DNA from: Pseudomonadota bacterium
GTDB lineage: Bacteria; Pseudomonadota; Alphaproteobacteria; Acetobacterales; Acetobacteraceae
Reading direction: 5' to 3'
Length of the DNA stretch: 64,000 nucleotides
Assembly (NCBI GenBank): GCA_021818505.1
Contig: JAKADX010000004.1
Coordinates: forward strand, 116,136-180,135
The notes below the pieces were generated by a model that was not told the DNA's origin, made no database searches, and was given only the letters and a program-made list of their open reading frames with translations. This document shows positions 1 through 8,835 of the stretch, piece after piece (the stretch's first letter is position 1; every line of letters begins with the position of its first letter). The position numbers and the translations under genes are program-made.

Positions 1-977
1 GCCCCGCTGCTTATGCGGCCGGCGGCACGGACGCAACAGTGACCGACGCCAATCTCGTGCTGGGCCGACTCGATCCCGACTACTTCCTCGGGGGCGAGAT
101 GGCGCTCGACGCGGCGCTGGCGTGGCAGGCGGTGGCGCGCGTCGCGCAGCGTGTCGGGCAGACGCCGGAACAGACGGCCGCCGCGATCGTCGATATCGCC
201 GATGAGAACATGACCAACGCGATCCGTCTCGCCACCATCGAGCGCGGCATCGACCCGCGTGGCTTCGCGCTGGTCGCCTTCGGCGGTGCCGGTCCGCTGC
301 ACGCCGTCGCGATCGCGCGCAAGCTCGGCATCGAGCGCGTCGTGGTGCCGCCGCATCCGGGGCTGGTCTCCGCACTCGGTGCCGCGATCTCCGAACTGCG
401 CGTGGAGAAAGTGCGCACCGTCGCCATGCTGAGCGATCTGGCGAGCGACGCGGCGCTGATCGCGCAGTTCGCAGAGATGGAGGCGGATGCGCGGGGGGAG
501 CTCGCCGCCGAGGGTTTGCGCGGTCACGCCTTTGCGACCTGGAAGCTGAGCCTGCGCTACTTCCAGCAGAACTATGAGCAGGACGTGACGTTCACGCGTG
601 CCGGTGGACTTGCGGAGTGCCTCGCGCAGTTCCATCGCCGGCACGCGGAATTCTACGGCTACAGCTTTCCTGACCAGCCGGTGGAACTCGTACATCTGCG
701 ACTCTCGGTCTATGAGGCTGATCGCGGCGATGCCGAGGGGCCGCGTCTGCGCGCCCTTCCGGCCGACGCGCCGGCGGGGGTGCGCGAGCGAGCTGGTCGG
801 GACATGGGCGGGCGGGCAGTGACCTTCGCAGTGCATCGTCGCGCGGCACTGCCGCCGGGCCACACGCTTGCGGGGCCGGCGATCATCGAGGAGGTCGATT
901 CGACGACTTTCATTCCCGCCGGCGCACGGCTGCAGGTTCACGAATCGGGCAACCTCATCATCACCGAGGCAGCATGA
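1..977 (+). CDS. hyuA: Hydantoinase/oxoprolinase subunit A (HyuA family), 5' end outside window
   Basis: This is the C-terminal part of a HyuA-type protein. The family covers N-methylhydantoinase A, 5-oxoprolinase and the acetone/acetophenone carboxylase ATP-binding subunits, which act on cyclic amides or ketones with ATP. The reading frame is open from base 3, and upstream of the first possible internal start it reads GGTDATVTDANLVLGRL, a conserved stretch of the family. The gene is therefore cut by the window edge and does not start at the GTG near base 39. A Gly-rich segment (FGGAGPLHA) and the C-terminal beta-rich module with PAIIEE follow, as expected. The stop codon overlaps the hyuB start (ATGA), so the two subunits are translationally coupled. 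The substrate cannot be told from sequence. Confidence 0.93.
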   Translation, partial: PAAYAAGGTDATVTDANLVLGRLDPDYFLGGEMALDAALAWQAVARVAQRVGQTPEQTAAAIVDIADENMTNAIRLATIERGIDPRGFALVAFGGAGPLHAVAIARKLGIERVVVPPHPGLVSALGAAISELRVEKVRTVAMLSDLASDAALIAQFAEMEADARGELAAEGLRGHAFATWKLSLRYFQQNYEQDVTFTRAGGLAECLAQFHRRHAEFYGYSFPDQPVELVHLRLSVYEADRGDAEGPRLRALPADAPAGVRERAGRDMGGRAVTFAVHRRAALPPGHTLAGPAIIEEVDSTTFIPAGARLQVHESGNLIITEAA

Positions 978-2773
978 GCGCGAATGCCACGATGGACGCC
1001 ACCGGGCCGGGCCTGGACAGCGTCGGGCTGACGGTCCTCAACAACTTCCTGGTCAACACCTGCCGGGAGATGGGGCTGGCGATGATGAAGACGGCCTATT
1101 CGTCGATCTTCAACGAGGGGCTTGACTTCTCCTGCATCATCCTCGATCGCGATGGGGAGATGGTGTCGTACGCCGAATTCTGTCCCGCGCAGATCGGCGC
1201 CATCCTCTACACGGTGAAATGGACGATCGAGGAACTCGGCCTCGACAACTTTCGTCCCGGCGACGTCGTGATGCATAACGACCCGTATCGCGGCGGCTGC
1301 CACATGCCGGAACACACCGTCATCAAGCCTGTGTTCCATGACGGTGAACTGTATGGCTTCGTCGCCAACATCGCGCATGTCACCGAAATCGGCGGCAAGG
1401 CGGTGGGCGGGTTTGCCGCAGATGCCAAGGAAGTGTACCAGGAAGGTCTGCGCCTGCCGCCGATAAAGATTATCGACCAGGGCAGACACGTCGATGATCT
1501 GTGGAAAGTCATCCTGAGCAATCACCGCACGCCAGTCACGTCATGGGGCGATTTCCACGCCATGATCGGGTCGCTCAGCGTGGCCGAACGGCGATTGCAC
1601 GAGGCGCTGGCGAAGCACGGCGTGGCCGGCCTGCTCGCCGCTGGCAAGTCACTGATGGCCTATTCCGAGCAGCGGATGCGCGCTGAGGTGCGCGAACTGC
1701 CGAAGGGCGAATACGGCTTCGAGGACTGGATCGAGAACGATGGCGTCGATCCCACCGCACGCTATCGCATCCACTGCCTGGTCAGCGTGCGTGACGATGA
1801 CATCATTTTCGACTACACCGGGTCGAGCAAACAGGCGAAGGGGCCGTGCAACTGCACCTATGGGGTCACGGCGTCGGCGACCTACAATGCGATGCTGAAT
1901 CTGACCGACCAGACGATCCCGCGCAATTCCGGCTGCTACCGCCCGATCCGCATCATTGCGCCGCCGGGCAGCGTGGTGAATGTCGCGCATCCTGGGCCGA
2001 GCGTCGGCGGCAATTCGGAGGTTCACGAGCGCATCGTCGATGTCCTGTTCGGCGCGCTGTCGGCGGCGGTGCCGCAGCGCGTGGCGGCGGCGGCGGGTGC
2101 GAGTTCGTGTAACTTCCTGTTCGGCGGCCGTCATCCGCAGACCGCCCAGTATTACGCCAATTACCACATCGAAGGATCGGGCTGGGGTGCCACGATCGGC
2201 GGCGACGGCAATCACACGCAATGCCCGATCAACGGCAACTGCCGCAACACGCCGGTCGAGGTGTTCGAGACCCGCTATCCCTGGACGGTGGAGCAATATA
2301 GCCTCGCACCGATCTCCGGCGGCCACGGACGCACGCGCGGTGGCCATGGCTGCATCCGCGTGCTGCGCGTCGATGCGCCGGAGATCACTGTTTCCAGCTT
2401 CATGGACCGTCACTCGACGCGTGCCTGGGGCCTGTTCGGTGGCGAGGACGGAGGCAGCGGCGCGCTGCGTGTCATGCGCGCGGGCGAACAGACGTGGCGG
2501 ACGTTCAGCGAGGCGTTCGGCACCGTCTCGCCCAACAAGTTCGCCGACGTGCAACTCCACCGCGGCGACCGCGTGATGATCGTCAGTCCCGGCGGCGGCG
2601 GCTACGGCTCGCCGCTGGAACGCGACCCGGCGTTGGTGCTGGAGGACCTCCGCGAGGGTCTGTACGATGTCGACATCGCCCGCACGGTGTACGGTGTGGT
2701 CCTGCGCGAAGTGGGTGGCACCCTCGCCGTCGATGCGCAGCGGACGCGGCAGGAGCGGGGAGCCACCACGTGA
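974..2773 (+). CDS. hyuB: Hydantoinase/oxoprolinase subunit B (HyuB family)
   Basis: A 599-residue protein of the HyuB family, the partner subunit of HyuA in ATP-dependent hydantoinases, oxoprolinases and related carboxylases. Family hallmarks visible are the N-terminal NNFLVNTCREMGLAMMKTAYS region, the HNDPYRGGCHMPE segment around residues 97-109, PGPSVGGNSEVHERIVD in the middle and the C-terminal SPGGGGYGSPLERDP. Length is normal for HyuB. The start is the ATG overlapping the hyuA stop; the stop overlaps the ATG of the next small gene by one base. The tight three-gene arrangement implies one complex or pathway. Cytosolic; substrate unknown. Confidence 0.95.
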   Translation: MSANATMDATGPGLDSVGLTVLNNFLVNTCREMGLAMMKTAYSSIFNEGLDFSCIILDRDGEMVSYAEFCPAQIGAILYTVKWTIEELGLDNFRPGDVVMHNDPYRGGCHMPEHTVIKPVFHDGELYGFVANIAHVTEIGGKAVGGFAADAKEVYQEGLRLPPIKIIDQGRHVDDLWKVILSNHRTPVTSWGDFHAMIGSLSVAERRLHEALAKHGVAGLLAAGKSLMAYSEQRMRAEVRELPKGEYGFEDWIENDGVDPTARYRIHCLVSVRDDDIIFDYTGSSKQAKGPCNCTYGVTASATYNAMLNLTDQTIPRNSGCYRPIRIIAPPGSVVNVAHPGPSVGGNSEVHERIVDVLFGALSAAVPQRVAAAAGASSCNFLFGGRHPQTAQYYANYHIEGSGWGATIGGDGNHTQCPINGNCRNTPVEVFETRYPWTVEQYSLAPISGGHGRTRGGHGCIRVLRVDAPEITVSSFMDRHSTRAWGLFGGEDGGSGALRVMRAGEQTWRTFSEAFGTVSPNKFADVQLHRGDRVMIVSPGGGGYGSPLERDPALVLEDLREGLYDVDIARTVYGVVLREVGGTLAVDAQRTRQERGATT

Positions 2774-2973
2774 TGACGGACGGTGAATGGGTGGAGTTGC
2801 CACGCCAGCTCTACGTGACGACCGTCTGCCACTGCGATTTGTGCGGCAAGATGGTGGCGCGTCGCTTCCTGCGGCAGGTCCATGACGGTCAGCCGAAGCG
2901 CTTCTGCGACGCAGACTGCGCCCGGCTGTGGCAGGAATACTGGCGCCCGCGCTACGGAAACCGGCCGGACTGA
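2773..2973 (+). CDS. Small Cys-pair (zinc-ribbon-like) protein, third gene of the hyuAB operon
   Basis: A 66-residue protein starting at the ATG that shares one base with the hyuB stop. It contains C19-x-C21-x2-C24 and C45-x3-C49, a pattern like TRASH/MYM-type or zinc-ribbon treble-clef sites, in a basic, aromatic-rich context (RRFLRQ, ARLWQEYWRPRYG). It has no signal peptide or membrane segment. The start overlap argues that it is translated with hyuAB. Acetone and acetophenone carboxylases, which are built on HyuA/HyuB-like subunits, carry a small zinc-binding extra subunit, so a role as a metal-binding third subunit is a reasonable inference, although this protein is much shorter than acetone carboxylase gamma. 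I do not recognise a named family. Confidence 0.75.
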   Translation: MTDGEWVELPRQLYVTTVCHCDLCGKMVARRFLRQVHDGQPKRFCDADCARLWQEYWRPRYGNRPD

Positions 2974-2985
2974 GCCGCCGCGCGC

Positions 2986-3059
2986 TGGAGGTCCGGGCCG
3001 GAATCGAACCGGCATACGCGGATTTGCAGTCCGCTGCATCACCACTCTGCCACCGGACC
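2986..3059 (-). tRNA. tRNA-Cys (GCA)
   Basis: Read on the minus strand, this 74-base sequence folds as a full cloverleaf. The 7-bp acceptor stem is GGTCCGG/CCGGACC, the D arm contains GGTGATGCAGC, the anticodon stem-loop is GCGGACTGCAAATCCGC with anticodon GCA, and the T arm is GCCGGTTCGATTCCGGC. The discriminator is U and CCA is encoded (plus-strand TGG at 2986-2988). It lies opposite in direction to its neighbours, between the hyu operon and pcm. Confidence 0.97.
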
Positions 3060-3202
3060 GGGGTGGGCCGCGCGCGGTATATCGGGGTCCCGCCGGGGGC
3101 AGGTCAAGCCCGACTTGTTGCGAGGGGCCGTCGCGCGCGGTAAGGACCGCCGCCTATACCCGCACTGCGCAACGCGCCCGCCCTTCGCGCCCCGAGGTTG
3201 CC

Positions 3203-3868
3203 ATGGACCGCCATGAGATCGACTACGCCGACGCCCGTGACAGGATGGTGGACTCCCAGGTGCGGCCGAACAAGGTCACGGACAGCCGGGTGCTGGATGC
3301 GATGCGCCGACTGCCGCGGGAGCGGTTCGTGCCGCCGCAGGCCGCCGTCCTGGCCTATTCGGACGAGGATGTGCCGCTCGGCAACGGGCGCGTGCTGGTC
3401 GAGCCGATGGTGATCGCCCGCCTGGTTCAGCTCGCTGCGGTGCGACCGGGGGAGCGGGCGCTGGTGGTCGGCTGCGGCAGCGGCTACGGCGCGGCGTTGC
3501 TGGCGGCCTGCGGCGCCGAGGTGACGGCGCTGGAGGAGGATCGGGCGCTGCTGGCGCTCGCCCGCACCGCCCTGGCCGGGATCGGCGGCATTTCGCTGGT
3601 CGAGGGGCCGCTGCGCGACGGCTGGCCGGAGGGTGCGCCATATGACCTGCTGTTCATCGAGGGCGCCGCTGAAGAGGTGCCGCCCGCGCTTGTGGCCCAG
3701 ATACGCACCCCCGGCGGGCGGCTGGTCGGCGTGATGGCGGCGTCCGACCGGATCGGCCATGCCGGCATCGGCGAGCCGAGCGGCGGCGGCCTGAGCATCC
3801 AGCCGGTCTTCGACTGCGCCACCCCGCCGCTGCCGGCCCTGCGGCGCCAGCCGGGTTTCGTGTTCTGA
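3203..3868 (+). CDS. pcm: Protein-L-isoaspartate O-methyltransferase family protein
   Basis: A 221-residue SAM-dependent methyltransferase of the PCMT family, which repairs isoaspartyl residues by methylation. Family features are the N-terminal ARDRMVDSQVRPNKVTD segment, the conserved RERFVP stretch, LVEPMVIARLVQLA and the SAM-binding motif I VVGCGSGYGAALL near residue 90, followed by an acidic residue at the end of strand 2 (TALEED). The ATG at 3203 was chosen because it places the conserved N-terminus correctly; the open frame upstream crosses the tRNA-Cys region. The neighbour tolC is a common companion in alphaproteobacteria. Alphaproteobacterial members often lack a demonstrated repair role, so the exact substrate is uncertain. 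Confidence 0.88.
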   Translation: MDRHEIDYADARDRMVDSQVRPNKVTDSRVLDAMRRLPRERFVPPQAAVLAYSDEDVPLGNGRVLVEPMVIARLVQLAAVRPGERALVVGCGSGYGAALLAACGAEVTALEEDRALLALARTALAGIGGISLVEGPLRDGWPEGAPYDLLFIEGAAEEVPPALVAQIRTPGGRLVGVMAASDRIGHAGIGEPSGGGLSIQPVFDCATPPLPALRRQPGFVF

Positions 3869-3945
3869 CGGCGGAACCGGTTAATCATGGCGCCCGCCGC
3901 CGGCCTGTGGCAGATGTGGCCCTGCGCGATGCCTTGCAGGGACGC

Positions 3946-5427
3946 ATGATCATGGTGGCACGTTCGGCACTGGCGCTGGCACTGGCCTGTCTGCTGGGAG
4001 CGACGGCTGTCCAGGCGCAGACCATGCCGCAGCAGGGGCAGACCAAGCCGAAGCGGTCACAGACCAGGCCGCAGCCGGCGGCGATGGCGGGGGTGGCCAC
4101 GCCGCGCACCCTGCAGGAGGCGCTGGCGCTGGCGTATGCCACCAACCCGACGTTGCAGACGTCGCGCGCGCAGTTGCGCGCGACCGATGAGAATGTGCCG
4201 ACGGCGCTTGCCGGCTGGCGGCCCCAGGTCATGATCACGGCGTCGGCCGGGCATGGTTTCGGCTACAATGAGCAGCGCGGCGGCGGCCTGCCCGCTTCCT
4301 ATACGACGCTCAACCGCACGCTGACCTCCGAACAGGCGCAGGTGACGCAGCCTATCTACACCGGGGGCAAGGTCCCGGCGACCCTGCATCGTGCGAAGAA
4401 CCAGGTGTATTCGACGCGCGCCCAGCTGCTGGCCACCGAGGAGCAGGTGTTCTTCAACACTGTGCAGGCCTACGTCAATGTCGTGCTGGACGAGCAGATC
4501 GTGCAGATCGACATCGGCAACGAGCAGATCCTGAGCAAGGAGCTGCAGTCCACCAACGACCGCTTCCGCGTCGGCGAACTGACCCGCACCGACGTAGCGC
4601 AGGCCGAGGCGCAGTTGGCCAGCGCCACCGCGCAGCGCGAGACTGCGGAGGGTAATCTGCAGGCGGCGCGCGCCACCTATGAGCAGTATGTCGGTGTGCC
4701 ACCGGACAATCTGAGCGCGCCGCAGCCGCTGAAGTTGCCGGTGGCGACGCTGGAGCAGGCGAAGGCCTTGGCCGACCACAATAATCCCAACGTGGTCGCG
4801 GCCCTGTTCAATGACGCGGCGGCCAAGGATGCGTTCGACGTCGCGTATTCGGCGCTGATGCCGACGATCAACGTCCAGGCGTCCGCGTTCCGCAACTACA
4901 ACACATTCTTCCCCGGTCTGATTGAGAATGGCGGCCAGATTGTCGGCAACCTGACCGTCCCGCTCTATCAGGGCGGCAGCGAATACGCGGCGATCCGTCA
5001 GGCGCGCCAGCAGGAAATCCAGGCGCGCAAGCAGCTGGAGGATCAGCGGCGCACGGCGGTGCAGCAGGCTGCCGCGGCCTGGGAACAGCTCATCGCTGCC
5101 CGCGCCTCGATCGTCAGCGGACGCGCGGCGGTGCGCGCCAACGAAATCTCCGTGGAAGGCCTGCAGCGCGAGGCGCTGGTCGGCAGCCGAACGACGCTCG
5201 ACGTTCTGATCGGCATCCAGCAGTTGCTGACCGCCCAGACGGCGCTGGTGCAGTCGCTGGCGCAACTCGTGATCGCATCGTATCAGGTCGCCGAGGGCGT
5301 CGGCCGGCTGACGGCGCGCGATCTGAGCCTCAACGTACCGCTCTATGACGACGCTTCCTACTACAACGCGGTGAAGAACCTGTGGATCGGCACCGGCGAC
5401 TACGCGACCGACGATCCGGGCCGCTGA
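3946..5427 (+). CDS. tolC: TolC-family outer membrane efflux/type I secretion channel
   Basis: A roughly 493-residue exported protein of the TolC family, the outer-membrane tunnel used by type I secretion and tripartite efflux systems. It has a signal peptide (VARSALALALACLLGATAVQA), a low-complexity Gln/Lys linker, then two homologous repeats of the outer membrane efflux protein domain. The first begins TLQEALALAYATNP and the second ALADHNNPNVVAA. Characteristic NDRFRVGELTRTDVAQAEAQLA and PLYQGGSEYAAIRQARQ stretches are present. Starts at 3946 and 3952 (ATG each) are both possible; an AGGGA sequence precedes both. It lies 77 bases after pcm and just before the popZ-like gene, a conserved alphaproteobacterial order. 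No cognate membrane-fusion or inner-membrane partner is in the window. Confidence 0.93.
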   Translation: MIMVARSALALALACLLGATAVQAQTMPQQGQTKPKRSQTRPQPAAMAGVATPRTLQEALALAYATNPTLQTSRAQLRATDENVPTALAGWRPQVMITASAGHGFGYNEQRGGGLPASYTTLNRTLTSEQAQVTQPIYTGGKVPATLHRAKNQVYSTRAQLLATEEQVFFNTVQAYVNVVLDEQIVQIDIGNEQILSKELQSTNDRFRVGELTRTDVAQAEAQLASATAQRETAEGNLQAARATYEQYVGVPPDNLSAPQPLKLPVATLEQAKALADHNNPNVVAALFNDAAAKDAFDVAYSALMPTINVQASAFRNYNTFFPGLIENGGQIVGNLTVPLYQGGSEYAAIRQARQQEIQARKQLEDQRRTAVQQAAAAWEQLIAARASIVSGRAAVRANEISVEGLQREALVGSRTTLDVLIGIQQLLTAQTALVQSLAQLVIASYQVAEGVGRLTARDLSLNVPLYDDASYYNAVKNLWIGTGDYATDDPGR

Positions 5428-5439
5428 ACGGAAACCGCC

Positions 5440-6015
5440 ATGAGTCTCCCCCCGACGAACCCCGCCGTTCCGCACGCCCCGCCGCAAGGTGGGGGAGGTG
5501 ATCCCTCGATGGAGGACATCCTCGCCTCCATCCGGCGCATCCTGAGCGAGGATGAGGCCGAACAGGCGCCGCCGGCTGCCGGGGGTGACGTGGTGCCGCT
5601 CGATCCGTCCATGCTGGTCGAGGAGGCGTCGCCGGTCCATGCGGAGCCGCCGCCCGCGTCATCCCGGCCGGAACCGGCCAGATCCCAGTCCGAGGAGCCA
5701 CCGACCATGATCGCGCCCGTCCAGGCGGCAGCGCCGGCTGCTCCGCCGCCGCCCGCCGCGCGGTCGCAATCCGGCGGATTGCTGGCGCCCGAGGCCGCCG
5801 AAGCGGCGTCGTCCTCTGTCGGCTCGCTGCTCCGCACGCTGGCTTCCGAACGCCAGCAGGTCGCGGTGCGCGCCGGCGGCCCGACCATCGAGGATCTGGT
5901 GCGCGAGGAGATCCGCCCGTTGCTGAAGGCGTGGCTGGACGCCAACCTGCCGGCGCTGGTCGAGCGGCTGGTGCGCGCGGAGATCGAGCGCGTCGTGGGC
6001 CGCGCCCTCTCCTGA
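5440..6015 (+). CDS. popZ: DUF2497 / PopZ-family polar organizing protein
   Basis: A 191-residue protein with the architecture of PopZ, the pole-organizing scaffold of alphaproteobacteria. A short conserved N-terminal helix (MEDILASIRRILSEDE, residues 24-39) is followed by a long Pro/Ala/Glu-rich disordered linker and C-terminal helices (EDLVREEIRPLLKAWLDANL and VERLVRAEIERVVG) that drive oligomerisation. The position directly upstream of valS matches the popZ locus in Caulobacter relatives, which supports the call more strongly than sequence alone. The N-terminal helix in PopZ recruits partner proteins and the C-terminus self-assembles; the same split is inferred here. The stop lies 49 bases before valS. 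Confidence 0.85.
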   Translation: MSLPPTNPAVPHAPPQGGGGDPSMEDILASIRRILSEDEAEQAPPAAGGDVVPLDPSMLVEEASPVHAEPPPASSRPEPARSQSEEPPTMIAPVQAAAPAAPPPPAARSQSGGLLAPEAAEAASSSVGSLLRTLASERQQVAVRAGGPTIEDLVREEIRPLLKAWLDANLPALVERLVRAEIERVVGRALS

Positions 6016-6064
6016 CTCGCCCGCTGCCACCCGGCGGCGCCGCGATTCTTCAAAGTCGGTTGAC

Positions 6065-8713
6065 ATGCTGGACAAGACCTTTTCTCCCTCGGAGATCGAG
6101 CCGCGGCTGTATGCGGGCTGGGAAGCCTCCGGCGCGTTCGCCGCCGATCCCACGCGTGCGGCCGCGCCGTTCACCATCATGATCCCGCCGCCGAACGTCA
6201 CCGGCAGCCTGCACATGGGCCACGCGCTGACCTTCACGCTGCAGGATGCGCTCATCCGCTGGCGGCGGATGCAGGGGCGCGACGCGCTGTGGCAGCCCGG
6301 CACCGACCATGCCGGCATCGCGACACAAATGGTTGTGGAGCGGCTGCTGGCGGGCGAGGGCGTCGATCGGCGCGCGCTGGGCCGCAAAAAATTCCTCGAC
6401 CGCGTCTGGCAGTGGAAGGCGGAGTCCGGCGGGACCATCACCCGCCAGTTGCGCCGCCTCGGCGCCTCGCTCGACTGGCCGCGCGAGCGGTTCACCATGG
6501 ATGACGGGCTCTCGGCGGCGGTGCGCGAGGTGTTCGTCACGCTGTATCGCCAGGGGCTGATCTATCGCGACCGGCGGCTCGTGAACTGGGACCCGAAATT
6601 CCAGTCGGCGATTTCCGACCTGGAAGTGGAAAGCCGGGAGATCAAAGGCAGCCTGTGGCACATCCGCTATCCGCTCGCCGACGATCCGGCGCGGTTCCTG
6701 TCGGTTGCCACGACGCGGCCGGAAACGATGCTGGGCGACACGGCGGTTGCGGTGCACCCCGACGACGCGCGCTATCGCGACCTGATCGGCCGCGACGTCG
6801 TCCTGCCGCTGGTCGGCCGCCGCATCCCGATCATCGCCGATACCTACTCCGACCCCGAAAAGGGCACGGGTGCTGTGAAGATCACGCCCGCACACGACTT
6901 CAACGATTTCGAGGTCGGCCGGCGCCATGATCTGCCGATGCCCTCGGTGATCGACCGCGAGGGCCGCATCACGCTGGCCGAGATCGCGCCGGATTCGGAT
7001 TTCGTGCAAGGCCTGCAAGGGACGGATCGGTTCGAGGCGCGGCGGCAGATCGTCGCCGAACTCGAACGCCTCGGCCTGCTGGAACGCATCGAGCCGCACA
7101 TCCATCAGGTGCCGCACGGTGACCGCTCCGGCGTGCCGATCGAGCCGCTGCTGACGGTGCAGTGGTACTGCAACGCCGGCGAACTGGCGAAGGCCGCCAT
7201 TGCCTCGGTCGAGGACGGGCGGACGAAGTTCGTGCCGCAGCAATGGGAAAACACGTTCTTCGCCTGGATGCGCGACATCCAGCCCTGGTGCATCAGCCGG
7301 CAATTGTGGTGGGGACATCGGATTCCAGCGTGGTACGGCCCCGACGGCGCGGTGTTCGTCGCGCATTCCACGAAAGATGCAGAAAACGAGGCTGAAAAAC
7401 ATTACGGAAAGCCGGCTGTATTAACGCAGGACGAGGACGTGCTCGATACCTGGTTCAGCTCCGCCCTGTGGCCGTTCTCGACACTCGGCTGGCCTCAGCG
7501 CACCGTGGAGGTCGATCGCTATTATCCGGGCGACGTGCTGGTCACGGGCTTCGACATCATCTTCTTCTGGGTAGCGCGGATGATGATGATGGGGCTGCAC
7601 TTCATGGGCGAAGTGCCGTTCCGCCACGTCTATATCCACGGCCTGGTGCGCGACGAGCGCGGGCAGAAGATGAGCAAGTCCAAGGGGAACGTGATGGATC
7701 CTTTGGAGTTGATCGACCGCTACGGCGCGGACGCACTGCGCTTCACTATCTGCGCGCTGACCGGACCGGGTCGCGACATCAAGCTCGGCCCGAGCCGCGT
7801 GGAGAGTCACCGCAGCTTCGTGACGAAACTGTGGAACGCGGCGCGATTCTGCGAGATGAACGCGATCGCGCCCGATGTGTCCTTCGACCCGTCGCAGGCG
7901 AAGCTGCCGCTGACACGCTGGATCCTTGCCGAGGCGTCGGATGCGGTGTCGGCAGCGACGGCGGCGCTGGAGGCGTACCGCTTCGACGAATACGCCGCCG
8001 CCTGCTACCGCTTCGCCTGGCACGTGTTCTGCGACTGGTTCCTCGAACTCGCCAAGCCGGCGCTGCACGAAGCGGAAGTGAAGCAGGCGGCGGCGCATGT
8101 TCTCGGCCTGATTCTGCGGGTGCTGCATCCCGCGATGCCGTTTGTCACCGAGGAATTGTGGGACCGCCTCGGCTACGGCGCCCCGTGCAGCCTGATCCGC
8201 GCCGCGTGGCCCACGCCGTTCGTGGTGCCCGATGCTGCGCCGGCGCGTTCCGAACTCGACTGGGTGGTGCGGTTGATCGGCGAAGTGCGCACCGTGCGCG
8301 CCGAGATGAACGTGCCACCCTCGCTGCGCGCGCCGGTGCTGCTTAAGGACGCGGCCCCCGACTCGATCGCGCGCGGCCGGCGCTGGGAGGAGGCGATCGC
8401 CCGGCTGGCACGGGCGGACACGTTCGGCCCGCTTCCTGGCGATGTGCCGCAGGGCAGCGCGCAGGCGGTGCTGGACGAGGCGACTATCGTGCTGCCGCTC
8501 GCCGGCCTGATCGACCTCGCCGCCGAGCGCGCGCGGTTGGAGAAGGAAGCGGCCAAGGCGTGGCGCGAGGCCGAGACGCTGGAACGCAAGCTCGCCAACG
8601 TTGACTTCGTCGCCCGCGCCGACCCGGAGGTGGTGGCGGAGACGCGCGACCGTCTGGAATCCGCCCGCGCGGAGGTCGCGCGGTTGCAAGCGGCGTTGGC
8701 GCGGATCGGCTAG
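6065..8713 (+). CDS. valS: Valyl-tRNA synthetase
   Basis: An 882-residue class Ia aminoacyl-tRNA synthetase that charges tRNA-Val with valine in the cytosol. The HIGH-type signature is HMGH at residues 50-53 within PPPNVTGSLHMGHAL, and the KMSKS loop lies at 535-539. The editing (CP1) domain includes the conserved TTRPETMLGDTAVAVHP segment. The anticodon-binding domain and a C-terminal coiled-coil arm (ERARLEKEAAKAWREAETLERKL and later heptads), typical of ValRS, complete the protein. Length is normal. It follows the popZ-like gene and is followed by a palindromic repeat that may terminate the transcript. Confidence 0.98.
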   Translation: MLDKTFSPSEIEPRLYAGWEASGAFAADPTRAAAPFTIMIPPPNVTGSLHMGHALTFTLQDALIRWRRMQGRDALWQPGTDHAGIATQMVVERLLAGEGVDRRALGRKKFLDRVWQWKAESGGTITRQLRRLGASLDWPRERFTMDDGLSAAVREVFVTLYRQGLIYRDRRLVNWDPKFQSAISDLEVESREIKGSLWHIRYPLADDPARFLSVATTRPETMLGDTAVAVHPDDARYRDLIGRDVVLPLVGRRIPIIADTYSDPEKGTGAVKITPAHDFNDFEVGRRHDLPMPSVIDREGRITLAEIAPDSDFVQGLQGTDRFEARRQIVAELERLGLLERIEPHIHQVPHGDRSGVPIEPLLTVQWYCNAGELAKAAIASVEDGRTKFVPQQWENTFFAWMRDIQPWCISRQLWWGHRIPAWYGPDGAVFVAHSTKDAENEAEKHYGKPAVLTQDEDVLDTWFSSALWPFSTLGWPQRTVEVDRYYPGDVLVTGFDIIFFWVARMMMMGLHFMGEVPFRHVYIHGLVRDERGQKMSKSKGNVMDPLELIDRYGADALRFTICALTGPGRDIKLGPSRVESHRSFVTKLWNAARFCEMNAIAPDVSFDPSQAKLPLTRWILAEASDAVSAATAALEAYRFDEYAAACYRFAWHVFCDWFLELAKPALHEAEVKQAAAHVLGLILRVLHPAMPFVTEELWDRLGYGAPCSLIRAAWPTPFVVPDAAPARSELDWVVRLIGEVRTVRAEMNVPPSLRAPVLLKDAAPDSIARGRRWEEAIARLARADTFGPLPGDVPQGSAQAVLDEATIVLPLAGLIDLAAERARLEKEAAKAWREAETLERKLANVDFVARADPEVVAETRDRLESARAEVARLQAALARIG

Positions 8714-8740
8714 GATCGGGGTCCGAGACGACCCGAAGCC

Positions 8741-8801
8741 CCTCACCCCGGCCCTCTCCCGCTTGCGGGAGAGGGTGCCGAGCGGAGCGAGGCGGGTGAG
8801 G
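8741..8801. repeat. Palindromic intergenic repeat (REP-like), possible valS terminator
   Basis: Nested inverted repeat after valS. The inner perfect 11-bp stem CCCTCTCCCGC (8752-8762) / GCGGGAGAGGG (8765-8775) has a 2-base loop. It is flanked by an outer pair CCTCACCC (8741-8748) / GGGTGAGG (8794-8801), with AGCGGAGCGAGG in between. This layout is that of the dispersed CCCTCTCCCGC-type palindromes found between genes in many Proteobacteria. A shorter relative sits after gltB at 51433-51456. It may act as a terminator for valS; there is no U-tract. Confidence 0.8.
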
Positions 8802-8835
8802 GCCGCGCCGCAACCTTTGCGCTGAAAGCCCCGCC

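Noticed and set aside
2494..2772. In-frame extension of the small Cys-pair protein upstream into hyuB
   Set aside because: It would lie inside hyuB in another frame with Arg-rich shadow composition; the ATG at 2773 gives a compact protein.
4057..5640. 527-codon minus-strand frame opposite tolC and the popZ-like gene
   Set aside because: Antisense to conserved genes, no domain, composition typical of shadows.
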